DNA of 60,307 nucleotides from Pelagibius sp. (GCF_028281305.1 NZ_JANQKD010000036.1:1-60307); one strand, 5' to 3'. Shown: positions 8,431 to 18,730, counted from the first letter of the stretch. Made by a program: numbers and translations. Notes: generated from the letters alone by a model not told the origin.

Positions 8431-9459
8431 TTAGCCCGCCTGCTCCACCCGCTGGTCGATGGCGCCGAAGATCGATCGGCCGTCGGCATCCGACATCTCG
8501 ATCCGCACGCTGTCGCCGTCCTGCAGGAAGGGGGTCTTGGGTTCGCCGCCCAGGATCGTTTCCACCATGCGCACCTCGGCGATGCAGGAATAGCCGCGCC
8601 CGCCCGCGCCGACCGGTTTGCCGGGGCCGCCCGAGGCGTCGCGGTTGGAGACGGTGCCGGAGCCGATGATGCTGCCGGCGGCCAGCGGGCGGGAGCGCGC
8701 GGCATGGGCGATGAGCTGGCCGAAGTCGAAGGTCATGTCCTCCCCCGCCTCGGCCTTGCCGAAAGGCTCGCCGTTCACGTGGACGAGAAGCGGCAGGCTG
8801 AGCTTCGCGCCATCCCAGGCAGGGCCCAGTTCATCCGGGGTCACAGCGACCGGCGAAAAGGCCGAGGACGGCTTGGCCTGAAAGAAGCCGAAGCCCTTGG
8901 CCAGTTCGCCGGGGATCAGGCCGCGTAGGCTGACGTCGTTCACCAGCATGACCAGACGGATGGCTTGCGCCGCTTGTGCCGGAGCCGTGCCCGGGCCGAC
9001 GTCGTCGACGATCACCGCCACCTCGCCCTCCAGATCGAGACCCCAGGCCGGGTCGACGAAGGGGATCGGGTCGCAAGGCCCGAGGAAAGAGTCGGAGCCG
9101 CCCTGGTACATCAGCGGGTCGGTCCAGAAGCTTTCCGGCATCTCCGCGCCGCGCGCCTTGCGCACCAGCTCCACGTGGTTCACGTAGGCCGAGCCGTCGG
9201 CCCATTGATAGGCCCGCGGCAGCGGCGAATGGCATTTCGCGGGCTCGAAGGGAAAGCTGTCGCCGCCGTCGCCCCCCGCTTCCACGATCTCCTCCAGAGC
9301 CGCAGCCTCGGCTTCCAGGCCCGGGGCCGTCGCGGCCCAGTCGTCGAGGGCGGCTTGTAGCGTCGTCACAGTCTGCGCCTCCACTGCCCTGGAAAGGTCG
9401 CGCGAAACGATCAGCAGGCGGCCGTCGCGGCGGCCGTCTTTCAGCGTTGCGAGTTTCAT
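8431..9459 (-). CDS. fahA: fumarylacetoacetate hydrolase family protein (probable fumarylacetoacetase)
   Basis: The 342-residue protein shows FAH-fold signatures: metal ligands in LDLEGEVAVIVDDV and VNDVSLRGLI, then FGFFQAKPSSAFSP, and SGTVSNRDASGG near the C-terminus. Fumarylacetoacetase splits fumarylacetoacetate into fumarate and acetoacetate in the last step of tyrosine/phenylalanine breakdown. The gene lies 30 bases downstream of hmgA on the same strand, which is the main support for this substrate within a broad family. A maleylacetoacetate isomerase, the step between the two, is not seen here. The end meets the cytochrome gene convergently. Confidence 0.85.
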   Translation of the reverse strand: MKLATLKDGRRDGRLLIVSRDLSRAVEAQTVTTLQAALDDWAATAPGLEAEAAALEEIVEAGGDGGDSFPFEPAKCHSPLPRAYQWADGSAYVNHVELVRKARGAEMPESFWTDPLMYQGGSDSFLGPCDPIPFVDPAWGLDLEGEVAVIVDDVGPGTAPAQAAQAIRLVMLVNDVSLRGLIPGELAKGFGFFQAKPSSAFSPVAVTPDELGPAWDGAKLSLPLLVHVNGEPFGKAEAGEDMTFDFGQLIAHAARSRPLAAGSIIGSGTVSNRDASGGPGKPVGAGGRGYSCIAEVRMVETILGGEPKTPFLQDGDSVRIEMSDADGRSIFGAIDQRVEQAG

Positions 9460-9489
9460 GGGTCCCCTCTTCTTGGCCGAGACCGGCCG

Positions 9490-10788
9490 TTATGGCGTGC
9501 CGTCGAACTGCTTTTCCAGGCCGTCCCAGCAGGTCACGTAATCCTTATCCAAGGTCTCCAGATTAGCCGCAAAGTCAGTCACTTGCTGTGGAAATCTGGT
9601 TTCGAACATGAAGGCCAGGGTGCCGCTTTGCTTGACCGGGCCCAGGTCCTCCGTGCTCGCCTTGGCAAAGGCGTTGCGGTCGGGACCGTGGGGCAGCATG
9701 GCGTTGTGCAGGCTCATGCCGCCGGGCTGGAAGCCGTCCGGCTTGGCGTCGTAGACGCCGTAGATCAGGCCCATGAACTCCGACATCACGTTCATGTGGT
9801 ACCAGGGCGGGCGGAAGGTGCCTTCCGCCACCATCCAGCGGTCCGGAAAGATGACGAAGTCCACGTTGGCGGTGCCCGGCGTCGCCGAGGCCGAGGTCAG
9901 CACCGTGAAGATCGACGGATCCGGATGGTCCACCAGGACCGAGCCGACCGGAGAAAAGGTCCGGAGATCATACTTGTAGGGGGTGTAGTTGCCATGCCAG
10001 GCGACCACGTCGAGCGGCGACTGGGCGATGCTGCAGGCCTGGAAGGCACCGCCCCACTTCACCGTCAGGCGCGCCTCTTCCGTCGTGTCCTCGTAGGCCG
10101 CGACCGGCACCTGGAAGTCGCGCGGGTTGGCGAGGCCGTTGGCGCCGATGGGCCCGAGGCCGGGCAGCGCAAGGCACGCGCCGTAGTTCTCGCAGACGTA
10201 ACCTCTTGCCGGTCCCGCAAGCAGTTCGACGCGGACCTTCATGCCGCGCGGCAGTACGCAGATCTCGCCCGGCGTCACCTCCAGCACGCCCAGTTCGGTG
10301 GCAAAGCGCAGGCCGCCCTGCTGCGGCACCACCAGCATCTCGCCGTCGGCGTTGTAGAAATACTCCCGCTCCATCGAGCGGTTGGCGAAGTAGAGATGGG
10401 CGGCCATGCCGTCCTGCACGCGGGCATCGCCGGCGGCGGTCACGGTCCGCATGCCGGTCACGAAGGTCAGAGCCTCCTCCGGGATCGGCGGCGGCCCCCA
10501 GCGCAGCGGACCCAAGGCCAGCCCCGCCGCCGCCGGCCGCGGTGCCGTCTCCCAGAGCGGCAGATCCACGCTCTGGAAGGGACCTTGGTGGCTGACCGAG
10601 GGCCGGATGCGGTAGAGCCAGGTGCGCGCGTTGCTGGCCCGTGGTGCGGTGAAGGCGGTGCCGCTCAGTTGCTCGGCATAGAGGCCGTAGGGACAGCGCT
10701 GGGGCGAGTTCTGCCCCACCGGCAGGGCACCGGGCAGCGCCTCGCTCTGAAACTCGTTGCCGAAGCCTGAGAGATAGCTCAGCGCCAT
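9490..10788 (-). CDS. hmgA: homogentisate 1,2-dioxygenase
   Basis: The 432-residue protein is close to full family length and opens with the typical [19 protein letters not shown]. The iron-binding region is easy to read: [18 protein letters not shown] followed by [19 protein letters not shown], carrying the His/Glu/His ligands. It opens the ring of homogentisate to maleylacetoacetate in the cytoplasm. It leads a two-gene unit with the FAH-family hydrolase. A MarR gene is divergent, and a strong palindrome sits in the intergenic region, so the unit is probably repressed by that MarR protein and induced by an aromatic intermediate (inference). Confidence 0.97.
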   Translation of the reverse strand: MALSYLSGFGNEFQSEALPGALPVGQNSPQRCPYGLYAEQLSGTAFTAPRASNARTWLYRIRPSVSHQGPFQSVDLPLWETAPRPAAAGLALGPLRWGPPPIPEEALTFVTGMRTVTAAGDARVQDGMAAHLYFANRSMEREYFYNADGEMLVVPQQGGLRFATELGVLEVTPGEICVLPRGMKVRVELLAGPARGYVCENYGACLALPGLGPIGANGLANPRDFQVPVAAYEDTTEEARLTVKWGGAFQACSIAQSPLDVVAWHGNYTPYKYDLRTFSPVGSVLVDHPDPSIFTVLTSASATPGTANVDFVIFPDRWMVAEGTFRPPWYHMNVMSEFMGLIYGVYDAKPDGFQPGGMSLHNAMLPHGPDRNAFAKASTEDLGPVKQSGTLAFMFETRFPQQVTDFAANLETLDKDYVTCWDGLEKQFDGTP

Positions 10789-10882
10789 GGGCTCACTCCT
10801 TCATCCTTATTCCCAAGCGGCAACCGCGGGCCGCCCTTCCTGCAGACCTGTGCCGGACCGCTTGCACAGACCCGGGCCTTTG

Positions 10883-10906
10883 TGATAGTTGCAGATGTAA
10901 CTATCA
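10883..10906. promoter_or_regulatory. MarR-type operator palindrome in the hmgA/marR intergenic region
   Basis: The 24 bases read TGATAGTTGCA, GA, TGTAACTATCA. That is 11-bp arms around a two-base centre with a single mismatch, and the outer 8 bp are perfect. Size and shape fit a winged-helix dimer site of the MarR kind. It lies 95 bases upstream of hmgA and 68 upstream of the MarR start, so one site could control both genes. Confidence 0.75.
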
Positions 10907-10973
10907 AGCTGCAGGGAAACAACTCCCAATTGGCAGCGACACCGAACGGGGACCACAACAGGGATTGCGTGCA

Positions 10974-11531
10974 ATGACCCTGAAGACCGATCCATCGCAG
11001 GCCCAGGCGCCGGACGCCCTGGAATTGGAGGCCTTCCTGCCCTACCGGCTGAACCGGGCGGCGGCCATCGCCAGCCGCCAGTTCTCGGCGATCTACCGCA
11101 ACGAGTTCGGTCTGACGGTGCCGGAGTGGCGGACCCTGGCCACCCTCGGCCAGTTCGGCGTCGCCACGGCCACCGAGATCGGCGCGCACTCGGCCATGCA
11201 CAAGACCAAGGTCAGCCGGGCGGTGGCCGCCCTGCAGCGCCGCCGCTGGCTGCGACGCCACACCGACGAACGGGACCGGCGCATCGAACACCTCGCCCTC
11301 TCCTCCGCCGGGATCGCCGCCTACCGCAGGCTGGCACCGAAGGTCCTGCGCTTTGAGGCGGAGTTGATGGAGGGCCTGTCGGCGGAGGACCGCGCGGCCC
11401 TGGTCAAGGGCATGGCCGTCCTGGAACGGGCGCTCGGCATCCACAAGAAATCCTCCCTGCTGTCCCGGCGCGAGACGGCGGAGGGCAAGGGAGCAACCGC
11501 CCTGCAATCACGACGCACCCACGCTGCGTGA
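10974..11531 (+). CDS. MarR family transcriptional regulator (likely homogentisate pathway repressor)
   Basis: The 185-residue protein has a winged helix at about 40-115: LTVPEWRTLATLG, then TATEIGAHSAMHKTKVSRAVAALQRRRWL (recognition-helix region), then the wing DERDRRIEHLALS. I chose the ATG at 10974 because AGGGA lies 9 bases upstream. A TTG three codons earlier would sit directly on that site. It is divergent from hmgA and shares the palindrome at 10883-10906. It probably represses hmgA and the FAH gene, and perhaps itself. The ligand is inferred. The gene ends four bases from the convergent livF-like gene. Confidence 0.9.
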   Translation: MTLKTDPSQAQAPDALELEAFLPYRLNRAAAIASRQFSAIYRNEFGLTVPEWRTLATLGQFGVATATEIGAHSAMHKTKVSRAVAALQRRRWLRRHTDERDRRIEHLALSSAGIAAYRRLAPKVLRFEAELMEGLSAEDRAALVKGMAVLERALGIHKKSSLLSRRETAEGKGATALQSRRTHAA

Positions 11532-11535
11532 GTCT

Positions 11536-12221
<686 letters not shown>

Positions 12222-12222
<1 letters not shown>

Positions 12223-12968
12223 CAGGAATCCCCCAGATAGGCTTCGCGCACCGCGGCGGAGCGGCGGATGTCCTCCACCGGGCCGGAGGCGATGACCTTG
12301 CCGTAGACCAGGACCGAAATGCGGTCGGCCAGAGCGAAGACCGCATCCATGTCGTGCTCCACCAGCAGGATCGCCGCCTCGTTCTTCAGCGGCTGCAGAA
12401 ATTCGGTGAGTTGGCGCGTGCCTTCCGGGCCGAGGCCGGCCATGGGTTCGTCCAGCAGCAGCACCTTTGGCCGCAAGGCGAGCGCCAGGGCAATCTCCAG
12501 GAGGCGGCGTTCGCCATGGGAGAGAGTCGAGACCTGCACCGTGGCGCGTTCCGCCAGGCCGACGCGCTCCAGGATCGCCACGGCCTCTGCGCGCAGGCGC
12601 GTGTCCTTGCGCAGGGGCGACCAGAAGCGAAAGGCGCCGTGGTCACGCCCCTGCAGCGCCAGGAGGACATTGCCGAGCGCGCTGAACTCCCCGGCCAGAG
12701 ACGAAACCTGGAAGCTGCGCCCCAGGCCGCGGTTCGCCCGGGCTGCGACGGAGAGGTGGGAAACGTCCTCTCCCAAGAGGTGCACAGCCCCGGCGTCCGG
12801 TTTCAGCCAGCCGGCGACCTGGGCGATCAGGGTCGACTTGCCGGCGCCGTTCGGGCCGATGAGGGCGTGGATCTCCCCGGGCAGGAGCGTGAGATCGACG
12901 CCGTCGCAGGCCTTCACGGCGCCGAAGGCCTTGCTCAGGCCCTGAAGTTCCAGCAGCGGCTCAGTCAT
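12222..12968 (-). CDS. LIV-type ABC transporter ATP-binding protein (LivG-like)
   Basis: The 248-residue protein has Walker A GPNGAGKST, signature STLSHGERRLLEIALAL and Walker B VLLLDEPMAGLGP. The signature reads LSHGE rather than LSGGE, a variation common in LivG proteins. It pairs with the LivF-like protein to power the importer. The start overlaps livM by 8 bases and the end overlaps livF by 1. Confidence 0.93.
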
Positions 12969-13950
12969 GGCGCGCCCTCCCCGCCAGCAGCCCCATCACC
13001 CCGCCGCGCGCGAAGAGCACGACGCCGAGCAGCACCGCGCCGAGCAAAAGCTGCCAGCGGTCGGTGAAGCCACCGATAAAGCTTTCCAGCAGAATGAAGA
13101 GCGCAGCTCCGGCCAGCGGGCCGAACAGGCGCCCGACGCCGCCCAGGATGACGAAAATCATGATCTCGCCCGAGCGGTGCCAGGACAGCATGGAAGGGCC
13201 GACGAAGCCGTTCAAGTCGGCGAAGAGCGCGCCGGCGATCCCGGTGATCACGGCGGAGATCACGAAGGCGGTGAGCTTTATCGGATAGGGTGCGATGCCG
13301 GAGGTGGCGAGACGCACCTCGTTCATGCGCGCGCACTGCAGCGCCATGCCGAAGGGCGCAGCCACGATGCGCGCGGAGAGAAACAGCGCCAGCAGCAGCA
13401 GACCGTAGCAGAGGAAGAAGAACACCAGCGGGTCGCTGCTGTCGGCGAGCGGCAGCTGGTTGCGCAGGTAGATCGCAAGCCCGTCCTCGCCGCCGTAGGC
13501 GGGGATGGAAATGGCGAGGTAGTAGATCATCTGGGCAAAGGCCAGGGTGATCATGATGAAGTAGACGCCGGAAGTGCGCAGCGAAATGGCGCCGATGGCC
13601 AGCGCCGCCAGTGCGGTCACCAGGGCCGCCACCAGCCAGACGACCAGAAGCTGATCGCTGCCGCCGATGGTGACCGGCCAGGAGAGGAAGGCCGAGCCCT
13701 CGAAGGCATGGAATGCCGCGATGCCGGCCACATAGCCGCCGAGGCCGAAGAAAGCGGCATGGCCGAAGCTCACCATGCCGCCGTAACCAAGCGCGAGATT
13801 GAGGCCGACGCCGGCCAGGGCCAGGATCGCCACCCGGCTGGCCAGGGAGACGTAGAAGGGCTCGTCCAGCAGCGTTGCGACCAGGGGCGCTGCCAGCAGC
13901 AGCCCGGCCAGCACGGCGTTCACCAGGGTTTCGCGGGAGCGTTCGATCAT
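12961..13950 (-). CDS. LIV-type ABC transporter permease (LivM-like)
   Basis: The 329-residue polytopic membrane protein has about nine or ten hydrophobic segments. The LivM signature GLNLALGYGGMVSFGHAAFFGLGGY (around 48-72) is clear, as is the cytoplasmic loop with ARMNEVRLATSGI that contacts the ATPases. It begins 10 bases after livH ends, and its end overlaps the livG-like gene. It forms the inner-membrane channel together with the LivH-like protein. Confidence 0.93.
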   Translation of the reverse strand: MIERSRETLVNAVLAGLLLAAPLVATLLDEPFYVSLASRVAILALAGVGLNLALGYGGMVSFGHAAFFGLGGYVAGIAAFHAFEGSAFLSWPVTIGGSDQLLVVWLVAALVTALAALAIGAISLRTSGVYFIMITLAFAQMIYYLAISIPAYGGEDGLAIYLRNQLPLADSSDPLVFFFLCYGLLLLALFLSARIVAAPFGMALQCARMNEVRLATSGIAPYPIKLTAFVISAVITGIAGALFADLNGFVGPSMLSWHRSGEIMIFVILGGVGRLFGPLAGAALFILLESFIGGFTDRWQLLLGAVLLGVVLFARGGVMGLLAGRARHD

Positions 13951-13960
13951 CGCCGGCGGC

Positions 13961-14881
13961 TCACGCGTTCACCGGGAAGAGGCCCTTCGGCCGCCAGGCG
14001 AGGATCGCCGCCATCAGAAGATAGATGGCGACCGAGGCCAGGGCGGAGCCGGCGGCGGTGGCTTCGGCAACCGGCAACACCAGCGCGAAGGCCTGCGGCA
14101 GGAAGATCCGGCCCAGGGTGTCGGTCAGGCCCACCAGGATGGAGGCGACGAGCGCCCCTTTCACCGAGCCGATGCCGCCGATGACGATGACCACAAAGGC
14201 CAGGATCAGCACTGGTTCACCCATGCCGACCTGTACCGACTGCAGCGCCCCCACCATGCCGCCGGCAAGCCCGGCCAGCGCAGCACCGAGGGCGAAGACG
14301 GCGGTGTAGAGCTTGCGGATATCGACGCCGAGGGCGCCGATCATCTCGCGGTCCGATTCCCCGGCGCGGATGCGCATGCCGAGCCGTGTCCGCGTGATCA
14401 GCAGGTAAAGCCCGTAGGCGGTCAGCAGGCCGACGACGATGATCGCCAGGCGGTAGACCGGATAGCCTCCGCCGCCGGGCAGAGGCAGGAAGCCGGAGAG
14501 CAGCGGCGGAATGTCGAGATAGAGTGGCTGATCACCGAAGACCCAGCGCGTGACCTCGGAGAAGATCAAGATCAGCGCGAAGGTGGCCAGGACCTGGTCC
14601 AGGTGGTCGCGGTCATAGAGCCGCCGGATGACGGCGAATTCGATCAGGGCGCCGGCCGCGGCCGCGGCCAGGAAACCGCCGCCGAGGCCGATCCAGAACG
14701 AGCCGCTGGCCTCTGCAATCCACGAGCAGAAGAAGGCACCCAGCATGAAGAGCGAACCGTGGGCAAGGTTGATCAAGCCCATGACACCAAAGACGAGCGT
14801 CAGGCCGGCGGCCATCAGAAACAGCATCACGCCGAACTGGAGGCCGTTCAGAAGCTGCTCGATCAGGAAGGCAAAGAACAC
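13961..14881 (-). CDS. LIV-type ABC transporter permease (LivH-like)
   Basis: The 306-residue polytopic protein opens with LLNGLQFGVMLFLMAAGLTL and FGVMGLINLAHGSLFMLGAF, both typical of LivH. The EAA-like coupling loop is around RAGESDREMIGALGVD. It follows the substrate-binding protein gene, and a GC-rich hairpin with a T-rich tail sits in the 84-base gap between them. Expression is therefore probably lower than for the binding protein. Confidence 0.93.
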   Translation of the reverse strand: MFFAFLIEQLLNGLQFGVMLFLMAAGLTLVFGVMGLINLAHGSLFMLGAFFCSWIAEASGSFWIGLGGGFLAAAAAGALIEFAVIRRLYDRDHLDQVLATFALILIFSEVTRWVFGDQPLYLDIPPLLSGFLPLPGGGGYPVYRLAIIVVGLLTAYGLYLLITRTRLGMRIRAGESDREMIGALGVDIRKLYTAVFALGAALAGLAGGMVGALQSVQVGMGEPVLILAFVVIVIGGIGSVKGALVASILVGLTDTLGRIFLPQAFALVLPVAEATAAGSALASVAIYLLMAAILAWRPKGLFPVNA

Positions 14882-14910
14882 GCTGCGCCCGGCGGCTGGT
14901 GGAAGACCCT

Positions 14911-14946
14911 GAAAACAAACGGGGGCCGCCGGACGGCAGCCCCCGT
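14911..14946 (-). terminator. intrinsic terminator/attenuator between SBP and LivH genes
   Basis: Read on the minus strand, an 8-bp stem (ACGGGGGC with GCCCCCGT, outer ends 14919 and 14946) extends by a GCCG/CGGC inner stem and is followed by TTTGTTTTC. This has the form of an intrinsic terminator inside the operon. It would let the binding protein be made in excess over the membrane parts. Confidence 0.7.
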
Positions 14947-14965
14947 AACCTGCGTCGCCGCGGCG

Positions 14966-16126
14966 TTACATCTTGCAGTCCGCGACATAGGCGTTGGCAT
15001 GCCCGGCAAGGCCGACGCCGACGATCCTGTTGGTCAGCACATCGCCCTCCTTCACCACTTCGCGCACGTAGATGTCCTGCACGGGATGATTGTTGTCGGC
15101 AAACGCGAAGGCGCCGCGCACGGACTCGAAGTCCGCTTCCTTCAGGGCCGCGCGGAAGGCTGCCTTGTCCTCCAGGCCGCCGGCCTTGTCCCGGGCCGCC
15201 AGAATCAGGTTGGCAGCATCGTAGCCCTGGCTGGCGTAGAGCGACGGGAGGCGCCCGTACTCCGCCTGAAAGGCTTCGACGAAGGCCTTGTTGGCGGGGT
15301 TGTCGATATCCTTCGACCACTGGGAGGTGTTCTTGACGCCGAGCGCCGCATCGCCCACGGCCTTCAGGATACCCTGGTCAAAGGAAAAAGCGGGGCCGAA
15401 GACCGGTGTTTCGAGGCCGGACTGGGCATACTGCTTCATGAAGGCGATGCCCATGCCGCCGGGCAGAAAGAAGAAGATCGAGTCCGGATCGGCGGCGCGG
15501 ATCTGGGCGATCTCTGCCGCATAGTCGGTCTGGCCGAGCTTGGTGTAGATCTCGCCTGCCAGCTCCCCGGTGTAGTAGCGCTTGAAGCCGGTGAGCGCGT
15601 CCTGACCCGCTGGATAGTTGGGTGCCAGGATGAAAGGCTTCTTGAATCCGTTGGCCTGAACGTAGCCGCCCATGGCCTCGTGCAGGTTGTCGTTCTGCCA
15701 GGCGACGTTGAAGTAGTTCTCGTGGCAGCCCTTGCCCGCCAGTGCCGAAGGCCCTGCATTGGGGCTGATGTAGAAGATACCCTGGCGCACGCTGGCCGGC
15801 ACCACCGCCATGGCCAGGTTCGACCAGATGATGCCCGTCAGGATATCCACCTTGTCGCGCTGAATGAACTTGTCGGCGATCTGCTTGGCGAGATCCGGCT
15901 TGCGGGCATCGTCCTCGACCATCACCTCGACATCTTTGGCGCCGGATTGCTTCACCGCCAGCAGGAAGCCGTCGCGCACGTCGATCCCCAGGCTGGAGCC
16001 GCCCCCCGAGAGCGTCGTGATCATGCCGATCTTCATGGGCTCGGCCTGGGCCGTTCCGAGGCCCGCCAGCAGCCCCGCTGCACCCAGAGCCATTCCCCGC
16101 GCCATTCCCCCCAATGCCTTGTTCAT
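14966..16126 (-). CDS. LIV-type ABC transporter substrate-binding protein
   Basis: The start ATG at 16126 has a strong ribosome site (AGGAGGGAA). The 386-residue protein has a signal peptide with cleavage near TAQA-EP (about residue 28), then IGMITTLSGGGSSLGID, typical of the type I periplasmic-binding fold (LivJ/Peripla_BP_6). It ends VADCKM, and its two cysteines (GKGCHEN and the C-terminal one) could form a disulfide. It leads the transporter operon. The ligand cannot be deduced. The hmgA and FAH genes beside it would fit aromatic acids, but they are transcribed separately. Confidence 0.93.
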   Translation of the reverse strand: MNKALGGMARGMALGAAGLLAGLGTAQAEPMKIGMITTLSGGGSSLGIDVRDGFLLAVKQSGAKDVEVMVEDDARKPDLAKQIADKFIQRDKVDILTGIIWSNLAMAVVPASVRQGIFYISPNAGPSALAGKGCHENYFNVAWQNDNLHEAMGGYVQANGFKKPFILAPNYPAGQDALTGFKRYYTGELAGEIYTKLGQTDYAAEIAQIRAADPDSIFFFLPGGMGIAFMKQYAQSGLETPVFGPAFSFDQGILKAVGDAALGVKNTSQWSKDIDNPANKAFVEAFQAEYGRLPSLYASQGYDAANLILAARDKAGGLEDKAAFRAALKEADFESVRGAFAFADNNHPVQDIYVREVVKEGDVLTNRIVGVGLAGHANAYVADCKM

Positions 16127-16352
16127 GCTCTTCCCTCCTGTTCTCCCTTTGCGGCCTTCGCGCGAAGGCCCTGCTTTCCTAGCTGCCGAAGGCACCGCCA
16201 GCGTCCGGCCGGCGCCTGAAAAGGCACGACCTGGGTCGGAACGGTCCTGGAGGATCCCCCTCCCCCTCAGCTTACGGGGCCTTGCGGCCGCCTTGCTTGC
16301 TGAAGGGTATAGCGTTTTCGGCGGGCTTCCGCCATAGAGCGCTGGATACCGG

Positions 16353-17318
16353 TCAGGCCACCCGGTCGGCCGGCTCGCGCCCGGCGAAGAAGGCGTCCAG
16401 GTTGTCCAGCGCGCGGAAGCCCATCGCGTCGCGGGTGTCCCGGGTCGCCGAGCCGATGTGCGGCAGCATGAAGAGGGTGTCGAGTGCCGCAAAGGCCGGA
16501 TTGCCGCCGGGCTCCTGGCGGAAGACATCCAGGCCCGCAGCCGCCAAGTGGCCGGACTGAAGGGCCTCGATCAGGGCCGCCTCGTCCACCAGGGCACCGC
16601 GGGCGGTGTTGACCAGGATCGCCCCCGCCGGCAGCTTCGCCAGACGCTCCCGGTTCATCAGGTCGGTGGTTTCCGGCGTCGCCGGGCAGTGCAGTGACAG
16701 GAACTCGGAGACCGCCAGCAGATCGTCCAGGTTGTCATGGAAGGTCGCGCCCTCCTCCAGTTCCGGGGGAAGGCGTTTGCGGTTGTAGTAGTGCACCTCC
16801 ATATCGAAGCCGCGGCCGCGCCGCGCCATGACCCGTCCGACCCGGCCCATGCCGACGATGCCCAACCGCTTTCCCGTCACCTGCTGGCCCACCATGAAGG
16901 CGGGGCTCCAGGAGGTCCAGGCCCCGGCCCGAACCATGCGGTCGCCCTCCGAAGCGCGCCGCGCCGCGCCCAGCAGCAGCAGGAAGGCGATCTCCGCCGT
17001 GGCGTCGGAGAGCACGTCCGGCGTGTTGGTGACGACGATGCCCTGCGCCTTCAAGGCCGCAAGATCGCAGTGATCGACACCGACCGAGTGGTTGGCGATG
17101 ATCTTCACCCGGTCCGAAAGCCGGGCGGCCACGTCAGCCGAAAAGACTTCCGAGTGGCAGGGCAGAATTGCGTCGACCTCTGCGCTTTTGGCGATCAACT
17201 CCTCCGCGGAGAAGACCTCGTCTTCGGGATTAGGGATGACGTCGTAGTCGCGCTGGGCTCTCGCTTCGGTCGCAGCGGACAGCTTGCGGGTGATCCACAG
17301 ACGGGGTTTGTCACTCAT
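16353..17318 (-). CDS. D-2-hydroxyacid dehydrogenase (glyoxylate/hydroxypyruvate reductase type)
   Basis: The chosen start is the ATG at 17318 (MSDKPRLWITRKL). A longer frame runs upstream but lacks family similarity. The 321-residue protein has the nucleotide-binding motif LGIVGMGRVGRVMA, catalytic Arg in VNTARGALVDE, a downstream Glu in the RQEPGG region, and His in LPHIGSATRDTR. It would interconvert a 2-oxoacid such as glyoxylate or hydroxypyruvate and its D-2-hydroxyacid using NAD(P)H. The FAD oxidase upstream is on the same strand, 46 bases away, so they may form one unit. Confidence 0.9.
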   Translation of the reverse strand: MSDKPRLWITRKLSAATEARAQRDYDVIPNPEDEVFSAEELIAKSAEVDAILPCHSEVFSADVAARLSDRVKIIANHSVGVDHCDLAALKAQGIVVTNTPDVLSDATAEIAFLLLLGAARRASEGDRMVRAGAWTSWSPAFMVGQQVTGKRLGIVGMGRVGRVMARRGRGFDMEVHYYNRKRLPPELEEGATFHDNLDDLLAVSEFLSLHCPATPETTDLMNRERLAKLPAGAILVNTARGALVDEAALIEALQSGHLAAAGLDVFRQEPGGNPAFAALDTLFMLPHIGSATRDTRDAMGFRALDNLDAFFAGREPADRVA

Positions 17319-17364
17319 GGGGCAGCTCTGCTCGTGGAGGTGTGGTTGCGGAGGATTGCGGCGG

Positions 17365-18642
17365 CTAACGCTCGCCGACCGCATGGGTTAGCGAAGCGCC
17401 GAACTCATAGTAGGCCTGCTTTACGCCGGCAAGCCTCTCGCTATGAGCGTCGACTGGGTCGCAGGGAAGCGCGCGCTCGTCACCGTCGACCAGATAGGCC
17501 GCCACGGCCTTGCCGAAGGTGGTCCCGGGCGAGATCCCACGGCCGCTGTAGCCGAAGACGGAAACGCTGCGCTCCCCGAGGCGAAGAATCTTGGGCAGAT
17601 GGTCGCCCGTCATGGCGATGCGCCCGCACCAGGCATGCTCCAGGTCGATACCCGCGAGATCGGGAAACAGGGCCGCCAGCTTGCGCGCGGCCCAGCCACG
17701 GTGCCAGCGCGCACCCGCTCCCTCCAGCGACCCCACGGCACCGATCAGCAGCCGTCCGGCGGCATCCAGCCGAAAGGACGACATGACCGGCGCCGTATCC
17801 CAGCAGCCCTGGCGCTCCGGCAGAACGCTGCGCCGCAGGTTGTCGGTCAGGGGCCGGGTTGCGATCTGGAAGTAGTGGACCGGCACGTAGGCCGGCGGCG
17901 TCAGGCCCGCCATGGGCCGCCCGTAGGCATTCACCGCGATCAGCAGCGCCCCGGCCGAGACGCTGCCGCCGGGCGTTGCAACCCGCCAGCCATCCCCTGC
18001 GCGGGCGATGCTCAGAACCGGCGTCTGTTCATGCAGCACGGCCCCGGCATCGCGGGCGGCGCGCGCAAGGCCCCGGCAATAGGCGAGCGGCTGAATGGTG
18101 CCGGCCCTGCGGTCCAGGAGCGCACCGCGATAGATGCGCGTGCCGGTCCGCGCGGCCGTCTCTTCCGCATCCAGCAGTTCGACCGGCGCGCCCCGCGCCA
18201 GTTGTTGACGCAGGCGGTCCTTCAGGTCATCGAGACCGCCCTGGCTGTGGGCGCAGTGCAGGGTGCCGCTGCGCATCGCCTCGCAGTCGATGCCGAGGCG
18301 GTCGATCAGGGAGAAGACCAGATCCGGCCCGGCGGCCAGTGCAGCGTTCAGGCGGCCGCCGACCGCTTGCCCCAAGGCCTGCTCCACCTCTTCGGGTGGC
18401 AGCCAGAGGCCGGCATTCACCAGCCCGACATTGCGCCCGGATCCGCCGAAGCCGATGCTTTGCGCTTCCAGGAGACGCACCCCTACGCCGGCTTCCGCCA
18501 GATGCAGCGCGGCGGAGCAGCCGGTGAAGCCGCCGCCGACGATCACGGCGTCGGCACAGACATCCCCTTCCAGCGGCGCGGCGGCAAGCGTCTCCCCGGC
18601 AGTGGTTGACCAGAGGTTCGTGCCTGGATCGGCCTCACCCAT
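17365..18642 (-). CDS. FAD-dependent oxidoreductase, DAO/PuuB-like amine oxidase family
   Basis: I use the ATG at 18642 (MGEADPGTNLW). The frame extends 7 codons to a TTG, and neither has a good ribosome site. The 425-residue protein has the ADP-binding fold AVIVGGGFTGCSAALHLAEAG and the GGSGRNVGLVNAGLW stretch seen in gamma-glutamylputrescine oxidase and related DadA-like enzymes. The C-terminal FGYSGRGISPGTTFG also closes on the flavin. It should oxidise a secondary or primary amine or amino acid to an imine/aldehyde with H2O2 or quinone as acceptor. The substrate is unknown. The PuuD-like gene near 1 kb makes a polyamine-derived substrate worth testing. Confidence 0.88.
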   Translation of the reverse strand: MGEADPGTNLWSTTAGETLAAAPLEGDVCADAVIVGGGFTGCSAALHLAEAGVGVRLLEAQSIGFGGSGRNVGLVNAGLWLPPEEVEQALGQAVGGRLNAALAAGPDLVFSLIDRLGIDCEAMRSGTLHCAHSQGGLDDLKDRLRQQLARGAPVELLDAEETAARTGTRIYRGALLDRRAGTIQPLAYCRGLARAARDAGAVLHEQTPVLSIARAGDGWRVATPGGSVSAGALLIAVNAYGRPMAGLTPPAYVPVHYFQIATRPLTDNLRRSVLPERQGCWDTAPVMSSFRLDAAGRLLIGAVGSLEGAGARWHRGWAARKLAALFPDLAGIDLEHAWCGRIAMTGDHLPKILRLGERSVSVFGYSGRGISPGTTFGKAVAAYLVDGDERALPCDPVDAHSERLAGVKQAYYEFGASLTHAVGER

Positions 18643-18730
18643 GGATTGGCTGGAAACGCGCAAGCGGTGTCATGCGCGCGATTTCAGCCGAAGAATGAAG
18701 ACAAGACAAGGCTGCGCAGACGGTGCGCGG

